Positions 1 to 12,319 of a DNA stretch of 64,000 bases are shown piece by piece. Numbering within the stretch: the first letter of the stretch is position 1; each line of letters opens with the position of its first letter. A model generated the notes under the pieces. That model did not search any database. It had not been told where the DNA came from and saw only the letters and a program-made list of their open reading frames with translations. The position numbers and the translations under genes are program-made. Source of the DNA: Nemophila menziesii (taxonomy: Eukaryota > Streptophyta > Magnoliopsida > Boraginales > Hydrophyllaceae); NCBI GenBank assembly GCA_029959085.1, contig JARWIR010000062.1, positions 2,046,001 through 2,110,000 of the forward strand, given 5' to 3'.

Positions 1-2952
1 GATCTTCTACGAAATCCGATTCAACCTCTTTCGTCACACCCCTCTTGTTTAAATTTACATTCCGGTGAATCGTTCCGGGAGTATATGTGCGTACTGTCTG
101 GGCTTCTTTTTTACTGGGCCCTGCTACGTTCTGACTCCCAGTCCCCGGTGTTTTCTCATCACATGCCATCTTTATAGCACTGTCAAGGTTACCTTCCTCC
201 TCTCGACTTAGAACCCGACCTTCTTCCCCATCTTTTTTCTCCTCCTCAGGTTCCCCGGTTTCAACCCCCCCTAACCACCAACCTGTTAATCTCTTTGAGC
301 GATGCGATCTCTTGTTTTAGTTTTTTGTTCTCTTCTTCTATCCTCAAAGCTCCATCAATAATCTGAGCTTGGCATTCAATCATTGATCGATTATCATCTT
401 CTATCGCTCTGATTCTTGCGGCGATATGTTTGTTTCTTCGTCCAATCTTATTATTTGTTTTTCTTGTGACCAACACTTCTCGTTGCCTCTTTAAGTTCAC
501 CCTCAACTGTTTCCACTCTCCTGATCAATTTTTTGTATTGAAGTTGCAGTTCAACATTTTTCTTCTCGAAAATCTTTGATGCCATCTTTTCTTCTTCAAG
601 TATTCGAATCTCATCTGTTTAACCTTTCAATTTCACATACCATCTGATTGTTTTCGTTCGCTGCATCGTTTATTCTCTCATGGAGGCTCAACACCACAGG
701 ATATGTCGACCCCGATCCAACTTGATTTGCACCATCAAATATGTATCTTAAGCAACCTGCCTCCCGTTAACAACTGCAATATTGCTCGGAATAACGCCAT
801 ATATTTCATTTGTCTTTGATTTTTTCTTAGCATCATCAATACCATCTCCAACCTTTCTTACATTTTCCATCTTCTCATTTTCTTCACCGTTTTTCGGTGG
901 ACCATCTTCCGATGAATCCTCCACCACCATTTCTTTGGGGTCACTCGAGGCATTAGTTTGTAGTTAATCATCTACATCTTCTCTAACATTTTCTCCCTCT
1001 TCTCTAACTATCTCTTCACCAACCCCACTATCATTCAACCAAGTTTTCACCATCACATCATCCTGATTACCTTCTTCGTCATCTTTATCTCCATCAACAT
1101 CATTACCTTGTTCGTCATTAACATCATTCGGATTATCCTTACCAGCATTTTCATCATTACCTTCTTCATTATCCTCAATATCTTCACCAATAACAACACC
1201 CTCAACATTCCCCTACTCTACGGGATTCTCCTGATTTTCTTCTTCTACATTCCCATCTTGTTGAGCTTCGGGTACTCCAAGCCACCGTTTTTCCTCCTTT
1301 GTTGGTTCTAGTTTCCTCCTAGACACCTACAACCATTTTCCAAAAAATTGATTCCTAAGATTAATACTCAATAAAATATTAACAACATACTATACTGATT
1401 ATACTATATTTACCTTTTCTGATTTGACCTGAAGAGGGTCTGCCTTTCTGAAGCCAGTAAAATAATCCCATTTCATAAATCTCAGAGTTGCATTTTCATC
1501 CCTCAAAGTTCCAACACTGACATTCTCATAGTACCAAGGCTGCAATATTTAAGATGTTAAAGATATGCTCAGTAATTAATCTAAAATTAGCTTAGTTTTG
1601 TACTATTTACCATTAGTATGAACAAACCACCAGTCACCGAATGCATGTCTGTGTAAGTAGAGATTCCATCCATCATATCACCCACAATAGCGGAAGCCCA
1701 GTCGTACCTCTTCAGGTTGTTTAGGTCTTCACACAGTACAATAAACGGTTTCCTTACCAGGTTATTTCTGTTTGCAAACAACAATGCTGTTACCGTGTAC
1801 ATGCTCAGTATTTTAGCAACATCCTCCTGAGCTTTGACAGTGACAGGGCCATTGAGTATCTGTAGTATTCTTGTTTCCAGCTTCGGAAGGGAGCAGGCTG
1901 AATTTTGTAGGTTACCGAAGTTCCTGGTGTACCATTCACTGTGCGCGTTTTCTTCATCTTTCATGAATTCAGGAAACTCTTACGTCCCGCACTCTATACC
2001 CATCAGAATCTTTACTTCTTTGGGTGTAACTTTCATCCTCTTACCAGCGATGATGAATCTTTCCTGTTCCCGGTCGTAGCATTCGATTATCTGTCTATTT
2101 ACAAGATCGGATTTTTTGATCACGTTGTATTCTTCTCTTTTATCGAATAAACCTAACCACAGTCTGTGGAAGGGGGTCTTGTTGCATTTCCCTAAAAATT
2201 CTGGCTTGAACTTGTTCTTCTTGAGCATATTAAACAATCCTACCAGTGTCACTCTATATTGGAGATCCGTTTGAGGTTTGCTTTCCTCCTCCTCCTGCAT
2301 CAAAACATAGGAGATCAAATTTTACTGAGCATATAAACAAAGTTTTGAGCATAGAAACATGTCATGACCATTCAAACAGCAATGAACATTCAAATACTAT
2401 GATCAAATAAACATCACAACTTACTGAGCATATTCAAACATTTGACTAACATATTACCGAGCATGATCAATTTTTTACTGAGCATATATACAAAGTTCTG
2501 AGCATGGACAAAATTTCTTCATATATGATCACATATAGTCTTTCTTAGCATTTACTAAGCATTCTCATATATTTTCAACTATAATCTTACTGAGCATACA
2601 TGAATACACAAACTGTTATCAACTAAAATCTTACCGAGCATGAAATAAATTGTTAAAGACATCAGCATTAATTAATGTTTCCTAAAATGTACTAAGATTT
2701 TAAACATTAACTTAGAATAAAATCAAAACCTAATGGGTTACAACAAAATTTAACAAATTCAACACATTCAGATTTTAATAAATAAAGTTTCTGAGTTTAA
2801 ACAGTATAATCAACATATGCACAGCAAAATCATGCTCAACAAAATCATACAACACTACAAAACTTAAAAATAAAGTTGAATTCTACCTTTTTATCTTTCT
2901 TCGACCTCTTCGTATCCTTCTTCGACCTCTTGCTATTTCAAGTACCAGCCAT
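1..2952 (-). pseudogene. Plant mobile-domain/Ulp1-associated transposon protein, decayed multi-exon gene, 3' end outside window
   Basis: Not a named gene; I recognise the fold pattern of plant transposon proteins that precede Ulp1-like cysteine proteases. Exons can be read on the minus strand with splice signals: exon 1 about 2952-2887 (Lys/Arg-rich start), exon 2 about 2294-1611, exon 3 about 1539-1414 (begins PWYYENVSVGTL), exon 4 from about 1326. Exon 4 is strongly acidic and then forms a coiled coil (506-261). Donors GTAGAA and GTAAAT and acceptors GCAG and GTAG are in place. Breaks: a TGA four codons after the ATG, an in-frame TAA at 1982-1980, a TAG in the acidic part, and further stops. 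If a protease domain existed it lies beyond base 1. Function is inferred from family resemblance only. Confidence 0.6.
2320..2645. repeat. Intronic interspersed TTACTGAGCATA-like motif
   Basis: The first intron of the decayed gene holds about ten copies of a TTAC(T/C)GAGCAT word or its shorter form TGAGCAT, at irregular spacing of roughly 20-60 bases. Clear copies are near 2323, 2420, 2452, 2476, 2589 and 2632. The spacers are AT-rich and not repeated. It is not a clean tandem array. It may be a decayed minisatellite that expanded inside the intron. Confidence 0.6.
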
Positions 2953-3789
2953 TAGGTTACAATTTTAGTTGTTTTACTGATTATACTCAGAAGACTGTCG
3001 GTTTTGTTGATTCAGTATCATCGCCCAGTAATTTTTCGCCGCTACAGTGATTCTCGTCACTCGGTGGTTGCTCAGAAATTCGAAGATAATGTTGAGCGTC
3101 GGCTATAGTTCTTCTCGTTGATCGGTGGTGCTCAGAAGGTGTATCAGAGTGCTGAGTTTCTGACGTCGGTGATGGCTCTTGAGTTTTCCGTCGGAATCAG
3201 AGAGAGAGAAAGATAGAGAGAGAAATGTGGATGTGAACGGTTTTTAGCGGGACAACCAAAAAAAAGATCAGTTTTTTCTTTTTTTCAAAAGGTAGGGGTA
3301 AAAATGTAATTGGACATTTTATTGGCCTCTAACAAGGAGAGAGAAATTGAGTAGCTTCTATGTGGCACTAAGATGCTTCCCAAGACTCCATAGGTAATTG
3401 ACCCTTAATTTTTTTATTATAATTTTGGAAACTTTATATATTATATTAGGATTTTTTAACATGATTATTCCATATCTATAGCTTAAATTTGAAGAAAAAT
3501 AAAAAATATTGTTTAAATTAAACAAAAATTGAAAGATATAATCATAATATGGGAACTAATAAAAAATAATAAAACGTAATGAGATTTTATCATTTTACTC
3601 TTTTCTAAATAGGAAAATACGGTTTAATTAGAAAAAAACAAAAAACCTTAAATCCTTTATAACACTCGTATTTCTCTTCATTTTGTCTTTAAAAAGTTCT
3701 TACGCCAAGATTGAAAATCCTTTGTTTAGTTGTTAAATTTATTTTAAAAAATATTCAATTATTTATATTATTAAAATAACCTTTGTTAG
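2953..3789. other. Upstream flank of the decayed gene and AT-rich spacer
   Basis: On the minus strand 2953-3230 is GC-richer and contains a GAGA/CTCT run (about 3197-3222), as expected of a 5' leader or promoter of the decayed gene. 3400-3789 is AT-rich with no readable ORF. No terminal inverted repeat could be matched to a partner inside the window. Confidence 0.4.
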
Positions 3790-4099
3790 AGAAACCCTCT
3801 CTAGCGCGCATCCCGGGATGCCTTCCCCGACCACCCATTACCTCATCAGCCACTACTAAACCCTTGCCGCTCCACATATTTTACACCTCCCAACTTCCCT
3901 CTCCCTTCGGCTTACAGATCTATGAAGTTTAATCTCATTTTTATCACTTTTGCTAACATTAGATTCGTTAAAATCTCGATCTCTTTCTTTATTGATTTCA
4001 CTTTTACATTTAGCTTCTAAGTACTTAATCTCCCTCTCTCCTGCCTTTATGGCGCTTATTAAAGATGATGGGATGATCGGGTCAAAAGAGGAAATCACT

Positions 4100-5384
4100 C
4101 TCTCTCCAAATAGAGTATGCCGCTCTTGAAGAACTGAAACTTTTTGTAAGAGTCATTGCTTCGGGTAATATCAATCTTAACTATCTCAAGAAAATAATCA
4201 TCCAACATTGGGGGATTTCTGGTAGAATTTTGTTGCATAAAAGAGGAATTAATCTTTGTGTTATTCAGTTTGAAAAACAAGAAGATTTGGAAATCGTTTG
4301 GAAAAACAGACCCTTTCATATTTTTGGTTTTCATGTTCTGATCCAAAAGTATGATGAATGTATACATGTAACTAATCTGCTTGATGAAGCAAATTTCTTG
4401 GTTCAAATTTATGGAATTCCTTCTCTTTTTCTTAAAGAAGGTAATGTCTCTAAAATTGCAGCTAGAATTGGTAGAGTTCTTTCAGTTGAATTACCTAGCC
4501 CTTAGCAATTAGAATATGATAAGACAGTTAGAGCCCGTGTTAACATTGCTATTAAGAATCCTCTATCATATGGCTTTATGTTTAAAATCTCAAATGGACA
4601 ATCAGTTTGGATTTCTTTTAAGTTTTAGAAGCTATTTGACTTTTGCCATGTTTGTGGAATTTTATTTCATGAGGAGAAAAACTGTGATAACCCTATTAAA
4701 CTTATCAAAAAATTGGGGAATTGGATTAGATTTACAGAGACTGAGACTAGAGCTACTGATTTTGTTTTCAAAGCTGATAATAAAAACCAACCTTTTAAGA
4801 AAAGAACAAAGAGACCTTTGAAGAGTAAAAACAAGGTGCAGAGTACTAAAGGTGCTTCTAAATAAGAGGAGAGAGATGTAAAGAGAGAAGAGCCAGGTGG
4901 AAAACTGAACCTGGTCCAATCTCTTATTTTATTACCAAAAGTCGACTTGGGCCAAAATATCTCTGGAGGGGTGGCCTTTAAGTCAGCTATTAGTCCTCTA
5001 AGTCTAGGAGAAATTAATTCACTATGTGGGCCTCAATCTAAACAAGCCTTGTGCACTAGCCCAAAAGTTCACAGAGACCCATCTATCACCCTAAACTCTG
5101 ATAAGAATATTTTTTTTGGATCGCTTGAGAGAAACAAGAACCGCACGTTGCAAGTTAGGTTAGATATTGGTCTTCCTATTGATGAAGAAGACATTTCACA
5201 AGTTCCTGCAACTCTCACTAATCCTATTGAAGGAGAGGATGATGAGATGGTAGATGCCTTGTATTTTGATAATGATGGTACTGAGGAAGGTGAAGTTAAG
5301 TGGGAAGAAGTTAGCAATCTGGAAGCTCTTGATTCTGAAGTGGTTTACGGGGTTGACCCAAATCAACCCCAAAGCCCAAGATGA
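4100..5384 (+). pseudogene. LINE-A ORF1: DUF4283-like nucleic-acid-binding protein with CCHC knuckle
   Basis: ORF1 proteins of plant L1 LINEs bind the element RNA and form the ribonucleoprotein. One reading frame runs 4230-5384 and is broken by three in-frame stops (4503-4505, 4626-4628, 4863-4865). The N-terminal part up to 4505 has the DUF4283 pattern. The knuckle CHVCGILFHEEKNC fits C-x2-C-x4-H-x4-C at about 4640-4681. A Lys-rich stretch and an acidic tail follow. The final TGA overlaps the ORF2 ATG by four bases (ATGA, 5381-5384). The N-terminal limit is uncertain, since upstream coding is shifted. Confidence 0.8.
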
Positions 5385-7649
5385 TTCTAGCTCGGAACTG
5401 TCAAGGTGTAGCAACAGCCTTGACAGAACAGAGCCTAGTTGACTTGGTTAAGGCTCACCAAATTGAGGTACTTTTTCTTTCTGAAACAAAAAATAAATCT
5501 TCTTATGTGTCAAAATTGAGTTCTAAGACTGGTCTGAACTTAAATGCTATTATAGACCCTATTGGGTTATCAGGTGGATTAGCTGTATTTTCCAAAAATC
5601 CAGAAAAATTTACTCTTATAAGTTCTAATAAGAACTTAATTCACTGCACTTACAACTTTAACATGATGGGATTGTGTGATTTGGTCTTTGTGTATGGCCC
5701 ACCCGTGGATGTTGATAAGCCCCTATTTATGAATAAAATTAATAGTCTTCCTCAAACTTCTTTGAATAGATGTATTATGGGAGATTTTATTATTATTAGA
5801 TTTCCCTCAGAAAAATTAGGAGGGAAAATTTGTAATTCTCATAAGAAACTTATGGATTTGTTTAACTCAACAATTTGTACTAATAATTTTATTGAGCTGA
5901 CAGATAAAGGATGTGATTTCTCTTGGTCTAACAAAAGAAATGGAAACCAGCTCATCAAACAAAAGCTTGATAGGATTTTTGTGAATGAGGAATGGATTAA
6001 CAATTTTCCTAACTTTTGGTGTTCTGTTCTACCTCCAGTAGGCTCTGATCACTCTCCTATTTTATTAAACCATGGTATCTCTAAATTATCTTCCAATAAT
6101 AGATGCATGATTAATAAGAGTTGGATTTTTGAAGACTCTTTTTGTAAACTGATTTTGGAAAAATGGAAAACTAAATTATTTGATTATGTTTCAGGTGTGG
6201 TCAGGTTTGGTCTTAAACTCAAACATATAAATAAATATGTTTCTCTCTGGGCTATGAAGAGAGTTCTTAACAATAGACTACTCATAAAAGCTTCCCTAGC
6301 TCAGATTGAGAATCTATTTAACTGTCCCTTCTCGGAAAGCAACAAAATTAAGATGGAAAAGCTCAATAATGATCTTGAAATTCATTGGAAAAAGGAGGAA
6401 TTATATTGGGCATTGAGGTCTAGATATACTTGGCTAAAGTTAGGCGAGAAAAATACTAAATATTATCATACTATAACAAAGGTGAAAAGAAATTTAAATC
6501 GCATCTCTCAAATCAAAAATGAGAATGGTGATTGGTTACTTAATAAAGAAGAAATTATCCATGAGATTAAGACTTATTATAATAAAGTATATAAATCAAA
6601 CGGAGATAGATGTTATGAGCCTATTTTACACAGGATAAAAAAGAATGTAATTAGTGAAATGAATGATTGCTTAATTGCCAAAGTTACTATGGAGGAAATT
6701 AATAATGCTATTTGGGCACTGGGGTGTGATTAATCACCATGCACTGATGGTTTTGGAGGTTTCTTTTCCAGAAAATTTTGGGATGAAATTAAGAATGATC
6801 TCTATGCACTGGTTGATGATTATATAATGAATAATACATCACTTAAGGATATTAACAACATCACCATTATTGCGCTGATTCCTATAATCAAAAACCCTGA
6901 TATGATTGCTTCCTTTAGACCAATCAGCTGTGCAAATTTTATCTATAAAATTATTTCAAAAAATTTGTCAACTAGAGTACAACCTTGGATGGAAACTGTG
7001 TCTCTGAAACACAAACAGCCTTCATTCCAGGAAGGTCTATTTTTGAAAATATCTTGATTGCTCAGGAAGTCAGTCACTTTCTAAAAAATAAAATAAGTAC
7101 AAAAAATATTGCTTGGCGGTTAAAGTTGATATGTCAAAGGCCTATGGTAATATTGAATGGAATTTTCTCCTTGATTTAATGAAGACTATTTTTTCACACT
7201 AAATGGATAGGAAACTGTATTTCTTCAGTTACTTATAAAATTAAAATTAATGGAGAATTGTTTGATATTGAGACTCCACATAAAGGAATAAGGCATGGAG
7301 ACCCCATATCCCCCTACCTATTTTGTTTGGTAATGCAAGCTCTATCTTTTCTCATTGAATATTATGTTCAAATTGACCTCCTTAAGGGGATTAAGGTAGA
7401 AAATAAAGCTCCTATGATTACACATCTCTTTTTTGCAGATGACAGTCTTTTTTTTTTGAAGCAGATGAATATAATGTTGAAATTTTCATTACAGCTCCTA
7501 ACTGGTACTGCTATGCATCAGGACAAAAAGTCAATCTCAATAAAAGTGGAGTTTTATTTAGTAAAATCACTCCTCCTGAGGTAAAAAATAAACTGAGCTC
7601 TTTACTTAGAATGAATAAATTGCAAGATCTGGGTAAGTACCTTGGCATA
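5381..7649 (+). pseudogene. LINE-A ORF2, first part: endonuclease and reverse transcriptase
   Basis: ORF2 nicks target DNA and primes reverse transcription there. Residues 1-230 (5381-6075) are an exonuclease-endonuclease-phosphatase domain: LSETK near the start, a GDF motif, and GSDHSP at the end. RT blocks follow: RPISC (about 6919), a Q-rich primer region, RHGDPISPYLF (about 7290) and the catalytic FADDSLFF (about 7430). Breaks: a TAA at about 6730 after 450 codons and several frameshifts between 6730 and 7640. The expected Trp of the usual N-terminal WN motif reads Arg. It is cut by E1 at 7649 and continues at 15314. Confidence 0.88.
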
Positions 7650-9227
7650 TGATGTCTCCTCATTTGTGATAATATAATATACTTCAGAGACATCATTTAG
7701 GCGTATTTATTAGTTTATAGGTCGATCTAGCTTAATTTAGTGCACTTTCCTATTTTGAGTCTTGATTTAATAACATAATATTTTTAGAGCATATTGGGTT
7801 TAATTATTTATTTAGTGTGAAGCTTTAAATATAATTATGGAGATTAATTAGAATCCAAGTCAAAGACTACAAGATATAGAAAGAGATTAGCATGGAAATT
7901 GGAGATAGAAGGAATCTGAGTTCAATTAGGAAAAGGAAAAGCTGCCTAAATCTGAATTCTGCAGTTTACGCCTAAAGAAGTGGTTATTTACCTAAGAAAT
8001 AGGCCGATTTTGGTAATTTCCTTCTTCAAGTGCAAAGATAATTCTGTTAAGATTCTTTTGGTATATTATGGAGCAAAAACCGACCAATAACGAAGAAGAT
8101 ATGCTTAAAACGGTCCAGCAGTGTTTATCTTTATTTCCATACGAATTTGAGTTGGGCTAGGAGTCCATTACTTTCCTTCTCCTTCAAGAAAACGAATTAG
8201 GTCTTTCTATACCCTATAAATACAGCCTCTTAACACTCTAAAATCATCCTTGGCCAGACCTTAAGGCCAAGAGGAAGCTGCAACACAAGAGAAGAAGTCT
8301 GGAGGGAGCTGTGCATCAATCATGTCTCCTTCAACCTCTTATTTTATAATTATTTCTTCTTCTTTTCTTTGTATGAATTAATTCTATTAGTTTAGGTTTT
8401 GCATAATGTATAAACTATGAATTCTAATTCTTCTATCTAAGTTTCTTTGGGAATTATATGTTTTAATATGATATTAGCTACTTACCTTTATATTTGATTA
8501 TGTGTTTTGATTTAATGTTTGTTTTCCTTGCTAGTGCACGAGTATAGGATTACCTCAATAGTAGTTAGATGGTCTCCTTGACATGGTGTTTAACTATTAA
8601 ACCACCACATAATGTCTAGTGTCGATATTAGTTCTGACAAAACATGATTCTAACTAGATAGTCATTAAGGTTTGTTTTAACCACCATATCACCAGGATTG
8701 CAGTATTTGTTTAGGGCCTTAGTGGCGTTTGATAACCCTATTTAAAACACTTCTTGGTTGTGCCGTAGCCCCCTTAGTTACTCTCAAGGTCTAAGGTATG
8801 GGAATTTAGAATCCTGACTAAGTATACCAAGAGCTAATATTCTCCCTTATAAATTAGATCTAATAGATAGAATTAGAAGGATTAGTGCATACTAGTAAAA
8901 CCTAAGTTATATCTTTCATACTATCTTCTTTTCTTTTCTTTTAATTAGTTTCTGTCTTTAGTTTATTAGTTTAGTTTTATTATTTAAAAAACCAAATAAA
9001 TATTTATCTATCTCTTTTTTCTACTTGCGTATTATCTTTTCTATCTGTAATATCTGCACTTGAATAATTTGCATAAGTTCTTCTTAACCTTCGTAGTCCC
9101 TGAGGAACGAATCTTACTTATTCATTAAAACTTGCATACGATCTGTATACTTGCAGAACCGTGTTAGTTTAGGGTGTTTATTTGCACTTATTTTATACAT
9201 CTTTTTATCACACCCTAGGCCACAACA
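7650..9227 (+). repeat. E1 5' LTR
   Basis: The LTR begins TGATGTCTCC and ends CCACAACA. A TATAAATA box lies at 8215-8222, so the promoter and U3/R border are near 8240. Its tip contains GATGTCTCC followed by AGAGACATC 33 bases downstream. It shares body sequence with the solo LTR at 43969-45448. Confidence 0.95.
8215..8222 (+). promoter_or_regulatory. TATA box of E1 5' LTR
   Basis: TATAAATA within CCCTATAAATACAGCC. The same box is at 14296-14303 in the 3' LTR and at matching places in the other family LTRs, which supports it as the LTR core promoter. Confidence 0.75.
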
Positions 9228-9233
9228 AGTTTT

Positions 9234-9251
9234 TGGCGCCGCTGCCGGGGA
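9234..9251 (+). other. E1 primer-binding site, tRNA-Asp type
   Basis: TGGCGCCGCTGCCGGGGA starts six bases after the LTR. It is one base from the TGGCGCCGTTGCCGGGGA pattern that is complementary to the tRNA-Asp 3' end and typical of Athila elements. Copies in reverse orientation flank other LTRs at 25416-25433, 32400-32417 and 59685-59701. Confidence 0.88.
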
Positions 9252-9414
9252 CTACATCGTTAGTCCTTGTGCAATTATCTTGTGCTTTTATTTTAGTTAG
9301 TTCTGTTTTACGCTTTTCTTTTTAGTTTTTGTCTTTACAGATTCTTTTTAGGCGAAAGCAGATTTATTAGGAGATAAAGGTTTCGTGTTATTAGATCCTG
9401 AAGAAGCTAATACA

Positions 9415-10563
9415 TGATGGAAGCGCTAAAACTCAAGGAGTTAAACCAACAACTTGAGGAATTACGAGAACAATCGCGAAAACTAGCTCAGAGGAATCTA
9501 GTACATACCTCACCTTCATGTCTAGTTGTGGAGCAAGAGATCACTCATGGGAATATTGCATGAACAATCCAGCCTCAATTTCGTTCATGCCTTATCAAAG
9601 AGACCATTATTATGATGGTTATTATCAATCCCAAGGAAATTACGCTGAGTATCAACCCCCACAGAGTTACAATTGGGTCGGAGATCAACAAAACTATCAT
9701 CATAATAACCATCACTATGATGATTATTATCAACCACGACCACAATCTTATTATCCTCCACAACCTATTTATCAAGAAGCGCCGATTTATAATGAAGCTT
9801 ATCAAGAACCACCTCCTTATTCAATGCAGCAAACCGTACAACAACCTTCGAGTTCGAATTCCACCATGGCTAAGATAATGAACATAATTGAAGATATAGA
9901 AATTAGCCAGCAGGAATACAAAAACTCACAGAATGCGCTTATGGAGATGGTGCAGACAGTGTCACAAATGGTGAATAAAACTCAAATCCTTGCAGAAAGG
10001 CAACTCCGAAGTGATACTAGTGCTCCAGAAAACAAAGTTTGCCAAGCAGTTGAATTAAGAAGTGGAAAACAACTACCTCCACCAAGACCAGAACCAGAAC
10101 CAGTCCTATTCCAGAAACGGGGGGAGAAGAAACAACAGAGGAGGTAGTTGAACAAAAAAGTGTCCAAGAGAAGACACCAGAAAAGAAAGAGAGCCCGGTG
10201 GTAACCAACACACGCCCTCCTCCACCATTCCCTTCACGTGTCAGAAAGGACAATGACCTGGAATTCAAGAAGTTCGTTGACATGGTGAACAAGTTAAAGA
10301 TCAGCATCCCGTTTGTAGAAGCTCTTACAAGAATGTCAAAATACGGTCAGTTCATGAAGGACATTCTTTCTAAAAAACGAAGATTCGAAACTAAAGAGAT
10401 GAATGGATTGCCAGAGGAGTGTAGTGCTACGAATGAAATCGAGTTACCACCAGAAACACCCATTCCCACGACATCTTGGATGGCACCATCCATGGTTATG
10501 AAGAATCGAGCTGAAAAGTTCGTGGGAATTAGAGGCAAAGGGTGGAAATTTCGTCATCCTTAA
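9415..10563 (+). pseudogene. E1 reduced gag remnant, frameshifted
   Basis: Retroelement Gag packages the genomic RNA. Reading begins with a Leu/Glu-rich helix (9415-9516). It shifts into a frame with a CGARDHSWEYC knuckle half (about 9526-9558), a Tyr/Gln/Pro/His-rich segment, a helical segment, and the plant Gypsy signature AVELRSGK (about 10047-10070). After a frameshift near 10110 a third segment (to 10563) has FMKDILSKKR (10351-10380) and EECSA, the usual Gag-protease border of Athila-like proteins. The protease and everything beyond it is missing, and the frame ends at 10561-10563. Confidence 0.75.
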
Positions 10564-11190
10564 TCGAGGTAATACGTCTAACTTTGAAAGACGTTAAACA
10601 AAAGTGCTGTACGGGAGGCAACCCGTAATTTCTTTTATGTTTTTACGTTTCCAGTTTTTAATTTGTGTTTAGTTTAGTTAATTTTAGTTAATATTGCATA
10701 TTTGAGAAAGTTATTAGTGTTTTTGGTGTGTAGGAATTGGAGAAATCGAGTTAGGGAACGCGAGGAAAATTTTTCGGAGCGAAGGAATACCCTGCGCGGA
10801 CTACCCCTGCGGACTACCCCTAGTCCGCATGTATGCACCGCAGGGTCAAAACCCGTACCACGGGTGGAGCCACGGGTCGTGTTCAGAACCGAGAAAAAAT
10901 TAACCCGTGGACTACCCCCTATACCGCGCCATGGTCCGCAGCTCAAAAACGCGTGGCACGGGGTAGGTACACGGGTATTTTGACGTAGGAGGCGCGGAGC
11001 ACCCCCGCGGTGTACCCCATGTTACGCACCCTGGTCCGCGAGGTCAAAAACGCGTGCCACGGGTCCTACCACGGGTGTTATCCAGTGGGCAAAAATTTTC
11101 GCGCATCAGATATTGCGGACTACCCTGCGGTGTACCCCATGGTCCGCAGGGGTAGTCCGCAGCGCCGCCAGAGAAGAGGAAACCTACGGG
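10564..11190 (+). repeat. E1 GC-rich palindromic repeat cluster
   Basis: After a conserved AAGACGTTAAACAAAAGTG block, 10785-11165 is strikingly GC-rich within AT-rich surroundings. It is built of shuffled words: GCGGACTACCCC, GCGGTGTACCCC, CATGGTCCGC, CACGGGT, with their complements AGTCCGC and GGTAGTCCGC. The words occur on both strands, so strong RNA hairpins are possible. Short open frames across it show no family resemblance and are probably chance. E5 has a comparable cluster at the same relative place. Confidence 0.75.
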
Positions 11191-12277
11191 ATTTTTGTAT
11201 AAAAGAGGTATTGAGCTCATTAATCCGAATTTTATAAACCTAAAACCTCTTTCTCTTCTACAAAACTCTCCCAACTCCATTGAAGCTCATCAAAAACCTT
11301 CACCAATCATCAAAACACTACCCAATCACCATGAAAACACACCAATTCATCCTCCACATCATTACAAAGAAGATTCAACCATCCATATCATACCAAAACA
11401 CATTGAATCCAAGAATCAAAAGCTTAAATTTCAGAAATTCATCCTACAATTTCTTAAATCCAAGCCAATCCATGAAGAATCCATCTTACCCACATAGAGA
11501 ATCATCATCAAATCACCTTTCCTAACCCAAATAAAGCTTGTACAACCAATAATCAAGAGTTTCAAATTTCAAGAGTGGTTAAAGCTTTGATTTGGGGGTC
11601 AATTGGGATGATTAAGAGAACATGAACATTATCTACTGAAAGGGAGATGAAGAGAATCAAGGTATTGGATTTAATTGAGAAGAAATCAAGTGAGAAAAGT
11701 CCTAGTTCCAATTCAAAGGGTAAAACAAGTCAAGAAAAGAGAGGTTAGCTAGCTGTGTTGATTCAATGAGCAAAAAGGTTCTAACTTTAGTGAAGAAAAC
11801 AACACAACCTCTACAAATCAAAGACCTTATACCCAAAGAAAAAGAGAAAGCTTCAAGGGCCCTGATAGCTTCTCCAAGGAAACAATCAAAGGAACTACCT
11901 TTTTCTTATAAGAAAGTATTTGAAGAAGAAGTTGAAGGAGAATACATGAAGATTCGTGGAGATCTGGAATGCTTGGGTTGTTTGTGAGTTGTATATTTTG
12001 AGGAGAAGAAGAAGATGTGGCACAGTTGATCTATGAGGAGGTGATACGAATTTTCGATCTCTCCCATGACGTTATATAATGCAATATCCTATTATGATCA
12101 CATGTCCTGAATGAAATAGCGAATAAGAAGTTGGGTGAAGAAGATACATTAGAGTCAATCCGAGTATCGATAAGGCAAGGTACTAGCCTCGAAGAGTATG
12201 TTGTCTTTCTTCCCTACCATGTCTTTATGTGCAATATGTATGCTAATTTTAAATTTTATTTTTCTTGAGTCTTTTTC
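11191..12277 (+). other. E1 post-gag region with TATA-like box and short decayed ORFs
   Basis: TTGTATAAAAGAGG near 11196-11209 resembles a core promoter. It is followed by a CT/CA-rich leader and two Lys-rich short frames (11195-11497 and 11766-11987). Autonomous Athila elements often have an extra ORF in this position, but I cannot align these short frames to it. The region is homologous to 63383-64000 and to 31640-31756, so it is a stable part of the family interior. Confidence 0.5.
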
Positions 12278-12319
12278 GAGTCGTGGGGACACGACTCATT
12301 TTTGAGTTGGGGGTGGGGA
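12278..12319 (+). other. E1 internal hairpin plus polypurine-like tract
   Basis: GAGTCGTG GGGA CACGACTC (12278-12297) is a perfect 8-bp hairpin with a 4-base loop. It is followed by TTTTTGAGTTGGGGGTGGGG (12299-12318). The same arrangement, hairpin then GAGTTGGGGGT, sits immediately before the 3' LTR. It could act as a second, internal plus-strand primer. That role is inference. Confidence 0.6.

Noticed and set aside
1108..1311. Hydrophobic plus-strand frame that looks like membrane segments
   Set aside because: It is the complement of an acidic Glu/Asp/Asn-rich exon, which gives Ile/Phe/Leu-rich antisense.
3700..3800. Target duplication for LINE-A
   Set aside because: CTTTGTT near the 5' end and CTTTTGTT after the A tail are too short and inexact to trust in AT-rich DNA.
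9234..9251. tRNA gene near the LTR
   Set aside because: Only the 18-base complement of a tRNA 3' end is present; it is a primer-binding site without a cloverleaf.
10785..11165. CRISPR-like or satellite array in the GC-rich region
   Set aside because: Units are shuffled and palindromic with no regular spacer, and the genome is a plant.
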